Assembly: GCA_016795365.1 (NCBI GenBank)
Contig: JAEUHN010000039.1
Coordinates: 62,001-126,000 of the forward strand
Direction: 5' to 3'
Length of the DNA: 64,000 nucleotides
Origin: Verrucomicrobiaceae bacterium
Lineage (GTDB): Bacteria; Verrucomicrobiota; Verrucomicrobiia; Verrucomicrobiales; Verrucomicrobiaceae
Shown here: positions 8,845 through 20,800 of the stretch, piece by piece
Position numbering within the stretch: position 1 is the stretch's first letter
Layout: the number at the start of each line of letters is the position of its first letter
Notes under the pieces: generated by a model
What the model was told of the DNA's origin: nothing
What the model saw: only the letters and a program-made list of their open reading frames with translations
Databases searched by the model: none
Program-made: the position numbers and the translations under genes

Positions 8845-9947
8845 AGATCGGGCTCATCTACCATCAGTTCATTCACGCAGGCGGACTTGAGAACTACCTC
8901 ATCGAGTTCTCTCGAAGGCTCGCTGCCGAGGGGCACGAGCTGCACATTGTGACCTCGCGCTTCACCCCGGAGGTGACGCAGAAGTTCAAGGCCCAGTGGC
9001 ATCTCATCCCGCGCGCGCCATCGCCCTTGCTCCGCATGTGGCACTTCAATCAAGCGGCTCGCTGGGAACTGCGCAATCTGCCCACGGATGTGACGATCGG
9101 CTTTGGCCGCACCACCACGCACGACTTCCACCGCGCGGGCGGCGGTTGCCACGCACTCTATTCGCGCCTGCTCCCGTGGTATAAACGTTACACGGCGAAG
9201 AACCTCCTCGAACTCGCGCTCGAGAAGAAGCTCTACAACAGCGGCCGCACCAAGCACTTCATCATGAACTCCGCACGGGTGGTCGCACAGATGCAGGGCC
9301 TGTATCCGGGTGCTCGCGAGAAATGCAGCGTCATCTACACCGCAGTGGATACGGAAGTCTTCAAGCCCGCCACGCATCGCGAGGGTCACCGCGAGATCAC
9401 CTGTCGAAACATGCACACGGATGCCTCGAAGCCCGTGGGACTTTTTGTTTCCCTCAGCCATCGACGCAAAGGCCTCGATGCCCTGCTCCAGGCGTGGCGA
9501 GGCATCGATGCGACGCTATGGATCGCAGGCCGCCCCCTCAGCGCCAACTACCTCGCAATAATCGACAACTTGGGCATCAAGGACAAGGTCCGCGCTCTGC
9601 CTCCCACCTCGGATCTGACCGCGCTTTATCAGGCCGCCGACTGGTTCATTCATCCCACCCTCTACGATGCGTGTGCCAATACCGTGCTGCAAAGCATGGC
9701 CTGTGGTCTGCCCGGCATCATCTCCGTCCAAGACGGTGCCATCGACCACATCCGCGATGGTGAGAACGGCTTCGCTCTTTATCACCCAACTCGTCCCGAC
9801 GAACTCCACCGTCGCCTGCAAGACGCCCTCGCCACGCCACCCGACCAACGTGCTGCCATGAGCGCCCGCGCTCGCGAAGCGATGCTGCCCTTCACCTGGG
9901 ACGCGCACGTCGCCGAGTGGATGAAGGTGATCAAGTCGAAGCCATGA
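8841..9947 (+). CDS. Family 4 glycosyltransferase (WaaG-like)
   Basis: The 368-residue GT-B enzyme starts MKIGLIYHQFIHAGGLENYL, with the glycine-rich acceptor loop of GT4 enzymes. The central RTTTHDFHRAGGGCHALY stretch resembles the WaaG/RfaG LPS glucosyltransferase I loop. The C-terminal half has the donor-binding region HPTLYDACANTVLQSMACG, where the usual EPFG glutamate is replaced by a YDACAN variant seen in WaaG-like enzymes. It shares a 4-bp ATGA overlap with the upstream GT2, so together they probably add successive sugars to LPS core or another envelope glycan. Its 3' end overlaps the convergent Uma2 gene by 17 bp. Confidence 0.87.
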   Translation: MKIGLIYHQFIHAGGLENYLIEFSRRLAAEGHELHIVTSRFTPEVTQKFKAQWHLIPRAPSPLLRMWHFNQAARWELRNLPTDVTIGFGRTTTHDFHRAGGGCHALYSRLLPWYKRYTAKNLLELALEKKLYNSGRTKHFIMNSARVVAQMQGLYPGAREKCSVIYTAVDTEVFKPATHREGHREITCRNMHTDASKPVGLFVSLSHRRKGLDALLQAWRGIDATLWIAGRPLSANYLAIIDNLGIKDKVRALPPTSDLTALYQAADWFIHPTLYDACANTVLQSMACGLPGIISVQDGAIDHIRDGENGFALYHPTRPDELHRRLQDALATPPDQRAAMSARAREAMLPFTWDAHVAEWMKVIKSKP

Positions 9948-10596
9948 GGCTCCGCAGCGCCGAGAGATTCTCGGCTTCATCAAAGATCGCCCGCACTGGT
10001 GCTTCGAAGCCTGCCACGATGTCGCTGCTGAACGTGCCAGTGGCCAGCTTTTCGGCAGGCGGATAGGCGTCCGCACCTGGAGTCAGTCGATAGACTTCGA
10101 TGGTTTCCGTCACCGTGTCGATAATCCAATACTCGGCGACACCATGCAGAGCATAGTCCTGGAACTTGATGCCCCGATCACGCTTCTCGGTCGAAGGCGA
10201 GAGCACTTCAACGACAAGATCGGGGATGGGGAAACGCAGCGTGTCGGCATCAATAAGAGGCAGCTTGGTCAGGCCAAAGAACATCACATCCGGCTCATAG
10301 TCGTTGCGTGGGAAGCTGGTCATTGCCTTCTCATGGCGAACCAAACCGAGGCTGCGGGTGCAAACGAAGATGTCGAGTAGCTTGAAGACATTCTGGCTTG
10401 CGGTCAGATGCCTGTTCAAAGCAGGCGAGTGCATGATGACCTCACCCTGGATGAACTCCCACTTATGCTCCGGCGTGATGTCGGCGTAGAACTTGTGGCG
10501 AAGTTTGCGCTCCTTCTCCCACGCACTGTGGGCTGCCTGTAACAACTCAGGCAGCACTGGCGAGTCCAGCATGGCGTCGAGGATAGGTGAGTTCAT
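9931..10596 (-). CDS. Uma2-family (DUF820) putative restriction-fold endonuclease
   Basis: The 221-residue protein carries the PD-(D/E)XK-like signature of Uma2/DUF820: EPDVMFF, DLVVEVLSPSTEKRDRGIK, then YALHGVAEYWIID. The Asp, Glu and Lys of the putative active site are all present. The N-terminal DITPEHKWEFIQGEVI is also typical. These proteins are abundant in cyanobacteria and verrucomicrobia, usually as stand-alone genes, and their biological role is unknown. The 3' end overlaps the GT4 gene by 17 bp. Confidence 0.85.
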   Translation of the reverse strand: MNSPILDAMLDSPVLPELLQAAHSAWEKERKLRHKFYADITPEHKWEFIQGEVIMHSPALNRHLTASQNVFKLLDIFVCTRSLGLVRHEKAMTSFPRNDYEPDVMFFGLTKLPLIDADTLRFPIPDLVVEVLSPSTEKRDRGIKFQDYALHGVAEYWIIDTVTETIEVYRLTPGADAYPPAEKLATGTFSSDIVAGFEAPVRAIFDEAENLSALRSLMAST

Positions 10597-10688
10597 ACCC
10601 CCGCAGTCTGCCCCAAGTCGCTTGGAATTGCAAAAGTCCTCTACTTTAAGCCAGCAACACCGCCCCTCCGGGCTGCGTATCTCCGGGC

Positions 10689-12146
<1,458 letters not shown>

Positions 12147-12208
12147 CAAGCGGCTAAAACGCCAGTCGTTGCAATCCCTCGCGGAGCGCGCTTCGTAACG
12201 TTCAGCCC

Positions 12209-12643
12209 ATGATGACTGAAGAACCAGCCGTGCCACGCGACGGTGCCGATCCAGCGGCGCGCGGGAATTTCCTTGCCTATCCCACCTCTCGCCTCGGGGC
12301 CAAGATCGTTCCGCAGGATCTCACGAGCTTCAAGACCCGTGGCATCACCAAAGTGGAGCGCGAGCTACAGCAGGAACTGGTGGAACTCCGCGAGCGCTAT
12401 CTGGCCGTCATCGACAGCTTCAATTGGAACAAGCTGATCTACGAATCGCATTACCGCTTCGAGCCCATCATCGGTGAGACTTACCACCTCTACGACGTCG
12501 AGGGACAGCACACCCTCAGCATGATCGCCCCGGAGCAATGGCGTCAGCGCTGGGTGGGATCGTTCCGCCTGAATTCCGACGCGCGCTGGGAAGTGGTGAA
12601 GACGGCACCCGACTTCGATCTGCGGAATTATGTCGGCGATTGA
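12209..12643 (+). CDS. DUF2452 domain protein
   Basis: The 144-residue cytosolic protein reads NFLAYPTSRLGAKIVPQDL near residue 20 and ends with a domain rich in aromatic residues (YESHYRFEPIIGETYHLY, LSMIAPEQW). This matches the conserved DUF2452 family of unknown function. Its last 14 bp overlap the start of the MidA-like methyltransferase, so the two are probably co-translated. No catalytic motif can be assigned. Confidence 0.75.
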   Translation: MMTEEPAVPRDGADPAARGNFLAYPTSRLGAKIVPQDLTSFKTRGITKVERELQQELVELRERYLAVIDSFNWNKLIYESHYRFEPIIGETYHLYDVEGQHTLSMIAPEQWRQRWVGSFRLNSDARWEVVKTAPDFDLRNYVGD

Positions 12644-13598
12644 GTCCTTCTCCGCCTTCATGCAGCGTGCGTTGTATGATCCGCAGCGCGGATACTACAC
12701 GGCAAGGATCAAGACCGTCGGTGCTCGCGGTGACTTCAGCACCACGGCCACCCTTTCACCTCGACTGGGCAAGGCCATTGCCGCGTGGCTGAAGCAAGAG
12801 AGCCGCGAGACGGGCGTGCGGACCATGATTGAAGTCGGTGGTGGCGATGGGTCGCTCATGAAGTCCGTGCTGGACTCGCTTGGCTGGTGGCAGCGGCTCC
12901 GCCTGCGGGTGTTCATGGTGGAGAGTTCTCCCGTGCTTACCTCGCAACAAAAGACCCGGCTTGGCAAGCGTGTGCAGGGTTGGTTCACCACACTGCCAGA
13001 GGCTCTCACTGCGTGCGATGGTCGCGCCTTGATCTACCACAATGAATTGCTCGATGCCTTCCCGGTGGAAGTCGTGGAATGGGATGGCACCCAATGGTGG
13101 GAGGTCTGGTCCGATCATGGCGCGCACGAGGACCTGCGGGCCCTCAACTTGGACACATCCGATGCCTTCGGCGTCCTGCGATCAAAACCGGACAAGCGTC
13201 AGCGCTGTGAACTGCAATCTTGCGTTCACCAGTGGCTGAAGCAGTGGCTGCCGATGTGGCAGCGAGGCTCAATGCTCACCATCGACTACGGCGACGACTT
13301 CCCAGCCCTCTACCATCGTCGTCCTCGAGGCACGTTGCGGGCTTACCTCATGCAGCAGCGACTGGAGGGCGTGGACATCTTTGCCAATCCTGGCCGTCAG
13401 GACATCACCTGCGATGTGAACTTCACGGATGTTCGAACGTGGCTGCGAGAGCATGGCACGAGGGAGCAGAGCTATGAATCCCAGCAGGCATTCCTCGAGC
13501 GCCTGGCTCCTTCATCACCATCGAAGGCTGATGCCTGGGTGGCACGCGGAGATGGAGCTGGCGAGGCGTTCCGCTGCCTGTCCGTGCGCCGGGCGTGA
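12630..13598 (+). CDS. SAM-dependent methyltransferase, MidA/NDUFAF7 (DUF185) family
   Basis: The 322-residue protein starts within the end of the DUF2452 gene. It shows the family N-terminus (FMQRALYDPQRGYYTA, then GDFSTTATLSP), the SAM-binding motif I MIEVGGGDGSLM (about residues 67-78), and the family-specific YHNELLDAFPVEVVEW and TIDYGD segments. Eukaryotic members methylate an arginine of a complex I subunit; the bacterial target is not established. The protein is somewhat shorter than the usual 350-390 residues, mainly in the middle, but all core motifs are present. Confidence 0.85.
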   Translation: MSAIESFSAFMQRALYDPQRGYYTARIKTVGARGDFSTTATLSPRLGKAIAAWLKQESRETGVRTMIEVGGGDGSLMKSVLDSLGWWQRLRLRVFMVESSPVLTSQQKTRLGKRVQGWFTTLPEALTACDGRALIYHNELLDAFPVEVVEWDGTQWWEVWSDHGAHEDLRALNLDTSDAFGVLRSKPDKRQRCELQSCVHQWLKQWLPMWQRGSMLTIDYGDDFPALYHRRPRGTLRAYLMQQRLEGVDIFANPGRQDITCDVNFTDVRTWLREHGTREQSYESQQAFLERLAPSSPSKADAWVARGDGAGEAFRCLSVRRA

Positions 13599-13676
13599 GG
13601 GCCAAAAACGCATTGCGTCAAATCTGGCGAGGTGGTAGCAGACGCGCCCATTTTCAATCATCCAACCGCATTCGTA

Positions 13677-14180
13677 ATGAAAGCCCACCAGCTCATCCAG
13701 GCCATCAGCAAGGACTTGCAGACCGAGATCATCAGCTACCTCGACACGGAGCATCTCAATGCCTACCGCATGGTCCTGTCCACCCTGGCCTCCCAGCGCA
13801 AGCTGCGCCCCGTCTTCCTGGAACGCAAGACGCGCCCCGAGCAGTATGTGTGGGTGAGCGACCAGCTCCGCATGCGTGCCAACAACAGCCTCGCCGAGCA
13901 GGTGCTGCAGATCTGGCTGCTGAAGAATCAAACCGGCATGCTCACCACCTTCCTTGATGCCGTGGGCATCGAGCACAAGAAGGGTGAAGTGGATGCTCTG
14001 CCGGAGGAGATCTCGGACGAGAAGGCCAAGGCTGGGGTGGCTGCCCTGCTCGCCAGCGAATCGCCCGAGAAGGTGGCCGTTTACCTGCACATGTTCCAGA
14101 TGCAGCGCACCGGCGGCTGGCCATCGTTGGCCGCAGCGATCGAAGCTGAGCCCAAGCTCAAGCTGGACATCCCGGCCTGA
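13677..14180 (+). CDS. Hypothetical helical protein
   Basis: I start at ATG 13677 (MKAHQLIQAISKDLQTEI); an in-frame GTG at 13632 is possible. The 167-residue product is soluble and predominantly helical, with charged amphipathic stretches (YLDTEHLNAYRMVLSTLASQ, ANNSLAEQVLQIWLLK). I recognise no domain. Length, lack of a signal peptide and codon use like its neighbours support a real cytosolic protein. Its TGA stop directly abuts the TCA complement of the convergent gene. Confidence 0.75.
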   Translation: MKAHQLIQAISKDLQTEIISYLDTEHLNAYRMVLSTLASQRKLRPVFLERKTRPEQYVWVSDQLRMRANNSLAEQVLQIWLLKNQTGMLTTFLDAVGIEHKKGEVDALPEEISDEKAKAGVAALLASESPEKVAVYLHMFQMQRTGGWPSLAAAIEAEPKLKLDIPA

Positions 14181-15320
14181 TCATTGGGGCTTCGGCTCGG
14201 CGGGCGGTGCCACGGGTGGATTAACCAGTTCATACGTCAGGGAGGACAAATCTTCCACCCAGCTGGACACCGCTTCATTGGTGGGATTCTCCTTGATGAG
14301 CTTCACGAGTTCGTCAGCAGCCATCGCGCGATTGACTCCGTTCTTCATGAGGTCGCGCCATTTGCTCCACTGCAGGGACTTGTAGTGGCCCACGAGCCAT
14401 CGTGAGTATCCGCGCTCATCCTGAGAGCACCTTTCCAGGTGCGTCACATGGGCAATGTATTCGTCCCACTCACTCGCCATCAACTCGGGCTTGTTTTGCT
14501 GACGGTAGGGGAACACGAAGTTCTTGAAGATCTGCTCCAAATTGAGGGGCGACTCCGGCCAGTTGTCCATCGGCTCGAAGTAGCTCTGCAAGTTGTAGGC
14601 CTGAGCAAAAATCGAGCCCATGACTCCTGTCTTCGCCTGCTGCACCAGGTCACGACGGGCGCGCTCCATTTCACGCTCGTCCTTGATCTTCTCTGCCTCA
14701 CGACGGCTGCGATTGCCCGAGCTGGAACGTTCCTTTTCCTTGGTCTCATCGGTGGGCACGCCCGCGTAGGTCGCGATCAGATTGACCGCCTTGCCCGCGA
14801 AGTCCTTGAGCCGGCTGACCACCGCACCACGATCCTTCATCTGCGGCGCTTCCATGGTGAAGACGAGGTATTGAAGCTGCAACTGAAGCACCGCTGCACG
14901 ACCAGGAGCGTCCTCAATGCGATCCGCCATTTGCTTCGCGCGGTCTTGTTTCTCCTTCTCGTCTTTCTTCGACACTCCATTCAAGTCAGGAAGCCGCGCC
15001 TGCACCATTTGCTGACAAGTGATGTAGAACTGCGCCGCCGAAAGCTCGCTCTGTGCCGCCGACGAATACCGCCCGAGGGCAGTCGTGGCGATCTCCTTCT
15101 TCTTCGACTCAAAGTCCTTCGCCGCCTGCTGGAACTTCTCCACCACGCCCGCCAGCTCAGGTGGGAGCGAAGGAGCCGCAGGCTTGGGCTCGGGCGATTC
15201 GGCGTTCTGCTTGGCCAGTTCGTCGAAGGGATTGATAGGCGGCGCAGGAGCAGTCGTCTGCGCGGTGACGAGCCCAGTGAGTCCTAACACGACGATGAAA
15301 GTGAAAACGCATGCACGCAT
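14181..15320 (-). CDS. Hypothetical secreted protein
   Basis: ATG 15320 opens a clear signal peptide (MRACVFTFIVVLGLTGLVTA). The 379-residue product has a Pro/Ala-rich linker after cleavage, then a long charged, largely helical body with a Lys/Glu-rich stretch (DEKEKQDRAKQMADR) and a Ser/Arg-rich patch around residue 205. No known domain is evident. It is probably a periplasmic or exported structural protein. It lies 55 bp downstream of the MauG-type peroxidase on the same strand and may be co-transcribed with it. Confidence 0.75.
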   Translation of the reverse strand: MRACVFTFIVVLGLTGLVTAQTTAPAPPINPFDELAKQNAESPEPKPAAPSLPPELAGVVEKFQQAAKDFESKKKEIATTALGRYSSAAQSELSAAQFYITCQQMVQARLPDLNGVSKKDEKEKQDRAKQMADRIEDAPGRAAVLQLQLQYLVFTMEAPQMKDRGAVVSRLKDFAGKAVNLIATYAGVPTDETKEKERSSSGNRSRREAEKIKDEREMERARRDLVQQAKTGVMGSIFAQAYNLQSYFEPMDNWPESPLNLEQIFKNFVFPYRQQNKPELMASEWDEYIAHVTHLERCSQDERGYSRWLVGHYKSLQWSKWRDLMKNGVNRAMAADELVKLIKENPTNEAVSSWVEDLSSLTYELVNPPVAPPAEPKPQ

Positions 15321-15375
15321 GATGGTGAGGAATGAAGAGTGAAACGGCCCTATCGACCACATCTTTGATGCTCGG

Positions 15376-16353
15376 TCACGGCTTGGAATTCGGCAACGCC
15401 GGCACGCGCTGGTCATAGCGATCCGCACTCAGTGATTCGATGAAGGCCTTCAGATCGAGGAAATCTCCTGGCTTCACCGAGAGGTGTTTTAGCAGCGGAT
15501 CGAGCGGAGGTTGCGCCGCCGCGTCGCCGCCTTCGATGGTCTCACTCACCTCGTCCATCAGTTGTTCGTAGAAGAGTAGCACCTCGTCCAGGGTGCGCAG
15601 TCGGCCATTGTGCATGTAGGGCGCGGTGTGGCGCAGGTTGCGCAGCGAGGGTGTGCGGAAAGCCTGCCGCTCGCCGGGGGCGGCGATGACGTGCAGCTTG
15701 TAGTCTGAAAGCATCGGCCCGCCGTGGCAGCGCATGCAGCCTGACTCCTCGAATGCCTTCATGCCGCGCTGCTGATGCGGCGTCAGCGCTGACTTGTCAC
15801 CGCGCATGAAGCGATCGAACGGTGTGTCCGGTGTGACCAGCGAGCGCTCAAAGTCCGCAATCGCGTGCGCAATCTTCGGCATCGTCACCGTGCCGCCCAT
15901 CGCCGTGCGATAGCGCTCGATGGCCTGCACACGCTGCACGATCAACTCCACGACTTTGCCTTCCTCGCACGCATCGCCACGCATCTCATCGCGTGCCCGA
16001 ATCGGATGCAGCACCTGCGCCTCCAGTGTGCGCTCGCGGTTGTCCCAGAACATCACACCGTCCGTGTTGAAGGCCGTGTTGAGGATCGTCGGTGTGTTGC
16101 GCGTGAGCACCGTGAAACCCTTGCCCGTCTCGCGACCATCCGCCCAGCCGAGCTGCGGCAAGTGGCACGACGCGCACGAGGTCATCTTCGTTGCCGACAG
16201 CACCGGATCAAAGAACAGCGCGCGACCGAGTTCGATCTCCGCAGTCGATGCCACGCTCTCCATGCTCAGCGGCAGTGCTGCCAACGGCACCACCGGCTCG
16301 TCCGCCATTGCTGGGCAAACGAGCGCGATGACGAAAAGCGCCGCGAGTCTCAT
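15376..16353 (-). CDS. Di-haem cytochrome c peroxidase (MauG/CcpA family)
   Basis: ATG 16353 starts the signal peptide MRLAALFVIALVCPAMA; a longer frame upstream to 16587 has no leader character. Two CxxCH haem sites are visible, CASCH at residues 60-64 and CMRCH at about 203-207, as expected for bacterial di-haem peroxidases. Other family blocks are LGRALFFDPVLS, NTPTILNTAFN, FWDNRERTLEAQ and FRTPSLRNLRHTAPYMHNG. The 325-residue length is normal. The enzyme acts in the periplasm on peroxide or, as in MauG, on protein side chains. It is divergent from the DMFase-like gene across 38 bp. Confidence 0.92.
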   Translation of the reverse strand: MRLAALFVIALVCPAMADEPVVPLAALPLSMESVASTAEIELGRALFFDPVLSATKMTSCASCHLPQLGWADGRETGKGFTVLTRNTPTILNTAFNTDGVMFWDNRERTLEAQVLHPIRARDEMRGDACEEGKVVELIVQRVQAIERYRTAMGGTVTMPKIAHAIADFERSLVTPDTPFDRFMRGDKSALTPHQQRGMKAFEESGCMRCHGGPMLSDYKLHVIAAPGERQAFRTPSLRNLRHTAPYMHNGRLRTLDEVLLFYEQLMDEVSETIEGGDAAAQPPLDPLLKHLSVKPGDFLDLKAFIESLSADRYDQRVPALPNSKP

Positions 16354-16391
16354 GGCAAGAAAACGCCGCCAGCACGCGACTTGATCACACC

Positions 16392-17792
16392 ATGCGCACA
16401 CTCCTCTTCGCTTTTGCTTTGGCCCCTCTGCTCGTCCGCGCCGACATCGCGGACCCGCCTGCCATCTATGTGGAAGGCTACCCCAATCACTCCAGCTACA
16501 CGCAGGGTGAAGAGGCCGCATTTCACATCTCGACAACCGCCGCCACCTTCGACGCCGTGATTGAGCGCGTGGGCAAGGAGCGCACAAAAGTGCTGGAGAG
16601 GAAGACGATCCCCGGCAAGCACTCGCCTGTGCCCGACACCGCCGCTGCGGATGGCTGCCACTGGCCCGAGAGCTTCCGCCTCACGATCGGCAATGACTGG
16701 CCCACCGGTTACTACGAGATGACGCTCACCGCGCGCGACAACGGCGGCCCATGGTCGCGACGAGGCGCACGCACAGCCACAAGTTCGTTGTTCTTCATCG
16801 TGAAGCCCGCCAAGCCCGGCGCGAAGATCCTGCTCCAGCTCTGCACCAACACCTACAACGCCTACACCAACTACGGCGGCTTCTCCTTGTATGGCTACAA
16901 TGCGATTTCGAAGAACCAGGGCCATCGCGTGTCGTTCGAGCGTCCGCAGAGTTCACAGTTCGCACGCTGGGAGCTGCCCTTCGTCGTGTGGTGCGAGCAG
17001 AACGGCTACGCGCTCGACTACGCGGCGAACAGCGACCTCGAATTCCATCCCGAGATCTTCGCGAACTACAAACTCGTGCTCAGCGTGGGCCATGACGAAT
17101 ACTGGAGCAGCCCCATGCGCGACAACCTGGAAGCCTTCATCGCCAAGGGTGGCAACGTCGCCTTCTTCAGCGGCAACTCGGTCTGCTGGCAGGTCCGCAG
17201 CGAGGACGACGGCCGCGCCTTGACCTGCTGGAAGCAGAACTACGGCAATGATCCTGTGTGGCAGGAGAAGGATCGCAGCCTGCTCTCGACGTCGTGGAGC
17301 CATCACCTCGTCGGACGCCCCGAGAACAAGCTCACCGGCGTTGGATTCCTGCAAGGCGGCTACCGCCAGAGTCACGGCCAGTTCATGACTGACAAGGCCG
17401 AATACACCGTGCATCGCCCAGACCACTGGATCTTTGAAGGCACCGGTCTCAAGCGCGGCGATGTCTTTGGCAACAAGGACACCATCGTTGGCTACGAGTG
17501 CGACGGCTGCGAACTCGAATGGCGCGATGGGCTCCCCTTCCCGACGTTCAAAGACGGCACGCCGAAGACCTTTGAAGTCCTTGCCACCTGCCCCGTGCGC
17601 TGGCACCCCGATGACGCCGCGTGGTATGAACGCTGGAGCCCCGACACCATCGGCAACTCCACGCTCGGCCTCTACACGCAAGGCGGCACCGTCTTCACCA
17701 GCGCCAGCACCGACTGGTCGCATGGACTTAAAGGCGGCGACAAGATCGTCGATCGCGTGACGCGCAACGTGCTGGACCGGCTGGGCAAATAA
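16392..17792 (+). CDS. Secreted N,N-dimethylformamidase large-subunit-like protein
   Basis: The 466-residue protein has a signal peptide (MRTLLFAFALAPLLVRA) and an Ig-like N-terminal region. The body contains the DMFase beta-subunit-like blocks: NTYNAYTNYGGFSLYGYN, FERPQSSQF, WCEQNGYALDYAANSDLE, LVLSVGHDEYWSSPMRD and GGNVAFFSGNSVCWQVR. Known DMFase uses an unusual mononuclear iron site formed by two Tyr and one Glu. Suitable Tyr and Glu residues are present here, but I cannot confirm their spatial arrangement. The real substrate in verrucomicrobia is unknown. It converges on the large Ig-repeat gene with 9 bp between stops. Confidence 0.82.
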   Translation: MRTLLFAFALAPLLVRADIADPPAIYVEGYPNHSSYTQGEEAAFHISTTAATFDAVIERVGKERTKVLERKTIPGKHSPVPDTAAADGCHWPESFRLTIGNDWPTGYYEMTLTARDNGGPWSRRGARTATSSLFFIVKPAKPGAKILLQLCTNTYNAYTNYGGFSLYGYNAISKNQGHRVSFERPQSSQFARWELPFVVWCEQNGYALDYAANSDLEFHPEIFANYKLVLSVGHDEYWSSPMRDNLEAFIAKGGNVAFFSGNSVCWQVRSEDDGRALTCWKQNYGNDPVWQEKDRSLLSTSWSHHLVGRPENKLTGVGFLQGGYRQSHGQFMTDKAEYTVHRPDHWIFEGTGLKRGDVFGNKDTIVGYECDGCELEWRDGLPFPTFKDGTPKTFEVLATCPVRWHPDDAAWYERWSPDTIGNSTLGLYTQGGTVFTSASTDWSHGLKGGDKIVDRVTRNVLDRLGK

Positions 17793-17801
17793 TCCGCAGC
17801 C

Positions 17802-20800
17802 TCAGAGGTCGGTCTCCGCAGCTTCATCGTCGGGCAGATCTCCACTCACTGCTTCCACCCGAACGTTGTCGAAATACAGTCTTCCGCTGGCGGCGTCCTG
17901 ATTCACGGGAACCCAGCCGGCCGCCAGCTGAACGCCCGCGCCTTCAGGGAAAGCGTAGCCATCGCCTTCAGCAGCCACCACGCCGTTAAGCATCATGCGC
18001 CAAGTCTTGTGTGGTCGATCAAACCACATGTCCAACCGGTAGGACCAATCAGCGGTGAACACTTGCCCCGTGGAGGTTCGCTGTCCGTTGATCAGCACTT
18101 CGATCGAATGATCATCCGTCTTGAACAGCACCACGGCTGAAGGATTGCCTGCACGGTCGTAAAGCCCCCAAGAAAACTCCTCGCTGACGCCGGTCTGAGT
18201 CTGCACCGAAAGATCTGATGAGGCATGCACGAGCGGCTCCGCCTCGGCTTCTGAAGGAGCGACCGGGATCGCGGCGACTGAGACGCGAGCAGCCTTGCCT
18301 CCCACGACGCCGCGTCCGTTGGTCTCGCCCGTTTCATCGGGCAGATCCTTGACCACCGCAGCTCCGCCTTCAGCAAGCCATTGCTGTTGACCATCGAGCG
18401 GTGCACCAGGTCGATAGCCTTGTGCTGCATTGAAGTCAGCGCTCGCCAGCTGGCGAGGCGCAAAGTAGAGCCGGTCAGTGATGGTGATGCGCAGGCGGCC
18501 ATAACCGATGTCCGGGCCCGAGGAATAGCCCCAAAGGCTCTGCACCTGGATGTAGTAATCCTGATCTTTGACCACATCGTTGAAGGTGTAAACGATGGGC
18601 GAATCCACCCAATACCCGCTTTCCCAGTCGTTCAGATACCTCAGGTTTGCGGGGCTCGTTGGAGTTGGTGGACCGGAATAGAGAACCGTTCGGAAGTCAA
18701 ACGTGGTGCCATAGTTTGATATCTTGATCTTGCCAGTGAAGGGCGATCTCCATCGGAACCAGACGGAGTTATAACGAGGGTAGGGCTCGTTATACTCGAT
18801 CGTGGCCGAGGCATTGTCCGCCAGTCCGATCACATCGGTCCGACCACTGAGAATCTTGGCGTTTCGAAGCAGATCGTTTTCAGCGCCATCCGTATCGAGC
18901 GTGATGGGTTGAGACCACATGGCTGTGCCCCCGCGCGTCTCGACGACCAGATGGCCTGAGGCAGGGACGCCTGCGGGCACAGTCACCCACAGCTCAGAGC
19001 TTCGATTCTTGATGAAAGCCACCGACTTGCCGCTGACGAGCACCCTCGTCGCCCAGTTGAAATACAGGCCTGTGATCAGCATCTGGGAGCCGACCACCAC
19101 GTTGGTGGGACGAACATCTGTGAGTTGTGGTTCCGGCACCGGGGTCACCGTCAATACCGCAGCATTGCTGGTTGCAGACCCGACAGCATTGCTGACCGTC
19201 ACGGTGTATTCGCCTGCCTGAGTCTCCTGAGTGGAGGTCAATTTCAAGGTGGGCGTCACCGCAGTGCTGTTCGTCGTGCGAGGGATGGGAGAACCGTTGA
19301 GATTCCACTGGTAAGTCAGCGTCGGCGACCCTGTGGCTGCGCAACTCAAGCTGGCGCTGTCCCAAGCATAGATCGTCTGACTGATCGGGTGCAGCGTGAT
19401 GGAAGGCCGGGTCAGCACCGTCAACTTGGCTGCAACGCTATACGCCTTGCCCACGTCGTTGGTCACAACCACGCGATAGCTGGCAGAGTCTGCCAGCTGA
19501 ACGTTCGAGAGGGTAAGAATGGCTGCTGTTCTTCCCGGCATGTCCACATTGTTCTTCTGCCACTGATAGCGAAGCTCAGGACTGCCAGTCGCGCTGCCCG
19601 TGATGGTGACAGTGTCGCCGATGCCAGCGAGTTGAGCAGCAGGCAAAGGAGCGCCTGCGACGGGTGGATCTTCCACGGTGACAATGGCTGGCCCGCCCGC
19701 CACAGGATCTGGAAGGGGGAAGGGATAGGTGTTCATGACCGTCACCTGATAACTGCCCGGCGTAGTGGTGGGGGATGCGCGAGACAACACGAGGCTCGCA
19801 GCGTTGGCGCCAGGGATAGGCTGATTGTCTTTAAACCACTGATACTTGAGAGGAGGTGTGCCGCCGGCGACCACTTTGAGGGTTCCCGTTCCATTCTTGG
19901 CGATCTTGAGGTTTGAAGGCGGAACGATGATTACCGGATATGAGTTCACGTTCACGACCACATTCTGGGTGATCGCAGTGCCCACAGCGTTGGTGACGAT
20001 GCATCTCCAAGTCCCCTTATGAGCCCATCCAACAGCGCTGATTCGGAGAGTTGGAGTCGTCGTTCCCTGCACCAACGGAAAGCTGTCGGCCACATTGACG
20101 CCGTTCAGCTGCCACTGATAGACGAGGGGTCCCGTCCCGTGAGCAAAGCAATCCAAGGCGAGAGGAAACTCCGCATTGAGGTTCACCGTCTTGGGTGGCT
20201 GCGGCAGGTCGATGACAGGCCGATCCTGAACATCGACAACGAAGGATTCACTCTCCACGGAACCAACCAAGTTCGTGGCCCTTACATAATAGGTTCCTTC
20301 CGCGAGCAGTTGAGTAGCAGACCAGCTATACACTGCCGCTGTCGCACGGGGTATGGCCACTCCGTCCTTGAACCACTGATAACTAATCGGAGCTGTGCCC
20401 ACCGTCTTCACCGTGACACTCGCCACGCCTCCCAAGGCGATCGCCTTGACCAACGGCACTGGCTGCTGCGTAAACACCGGAGCCGAGGACACTGTGAGTG
20501 AGGCTCCCAGACTCGTCACACTGCCAAGAGCATTCGACACTGTCACGGTGTAGGCACCCGCATCAAACCAGTCGATGGCTGCCATCTGCAATGTGGGCTG
20601 AGTCTCGCCAGGCATCACCACGCCGTTCTTTTTCCACTGGTAGAAGATGGGATCCGTCCCGATAGCAGTAACAGAGAAAGCGACATCACTGCCTGCCGCC
20701 GACGTCAGCTTTACCGGGCTCGGCTGCACTTTGATGATGGGCTTGTAGCGCACATCAATCGTCGCCCATTCAGATGTCACGGACCCAGCAACGTTGGAGA

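Noticed and set aside
9931-10596. Uma2 gene as part of a restriction-modification system
   Set aside because: No methylase or specificity gene is adjacent, and Uma2 proteins usually occur alone.
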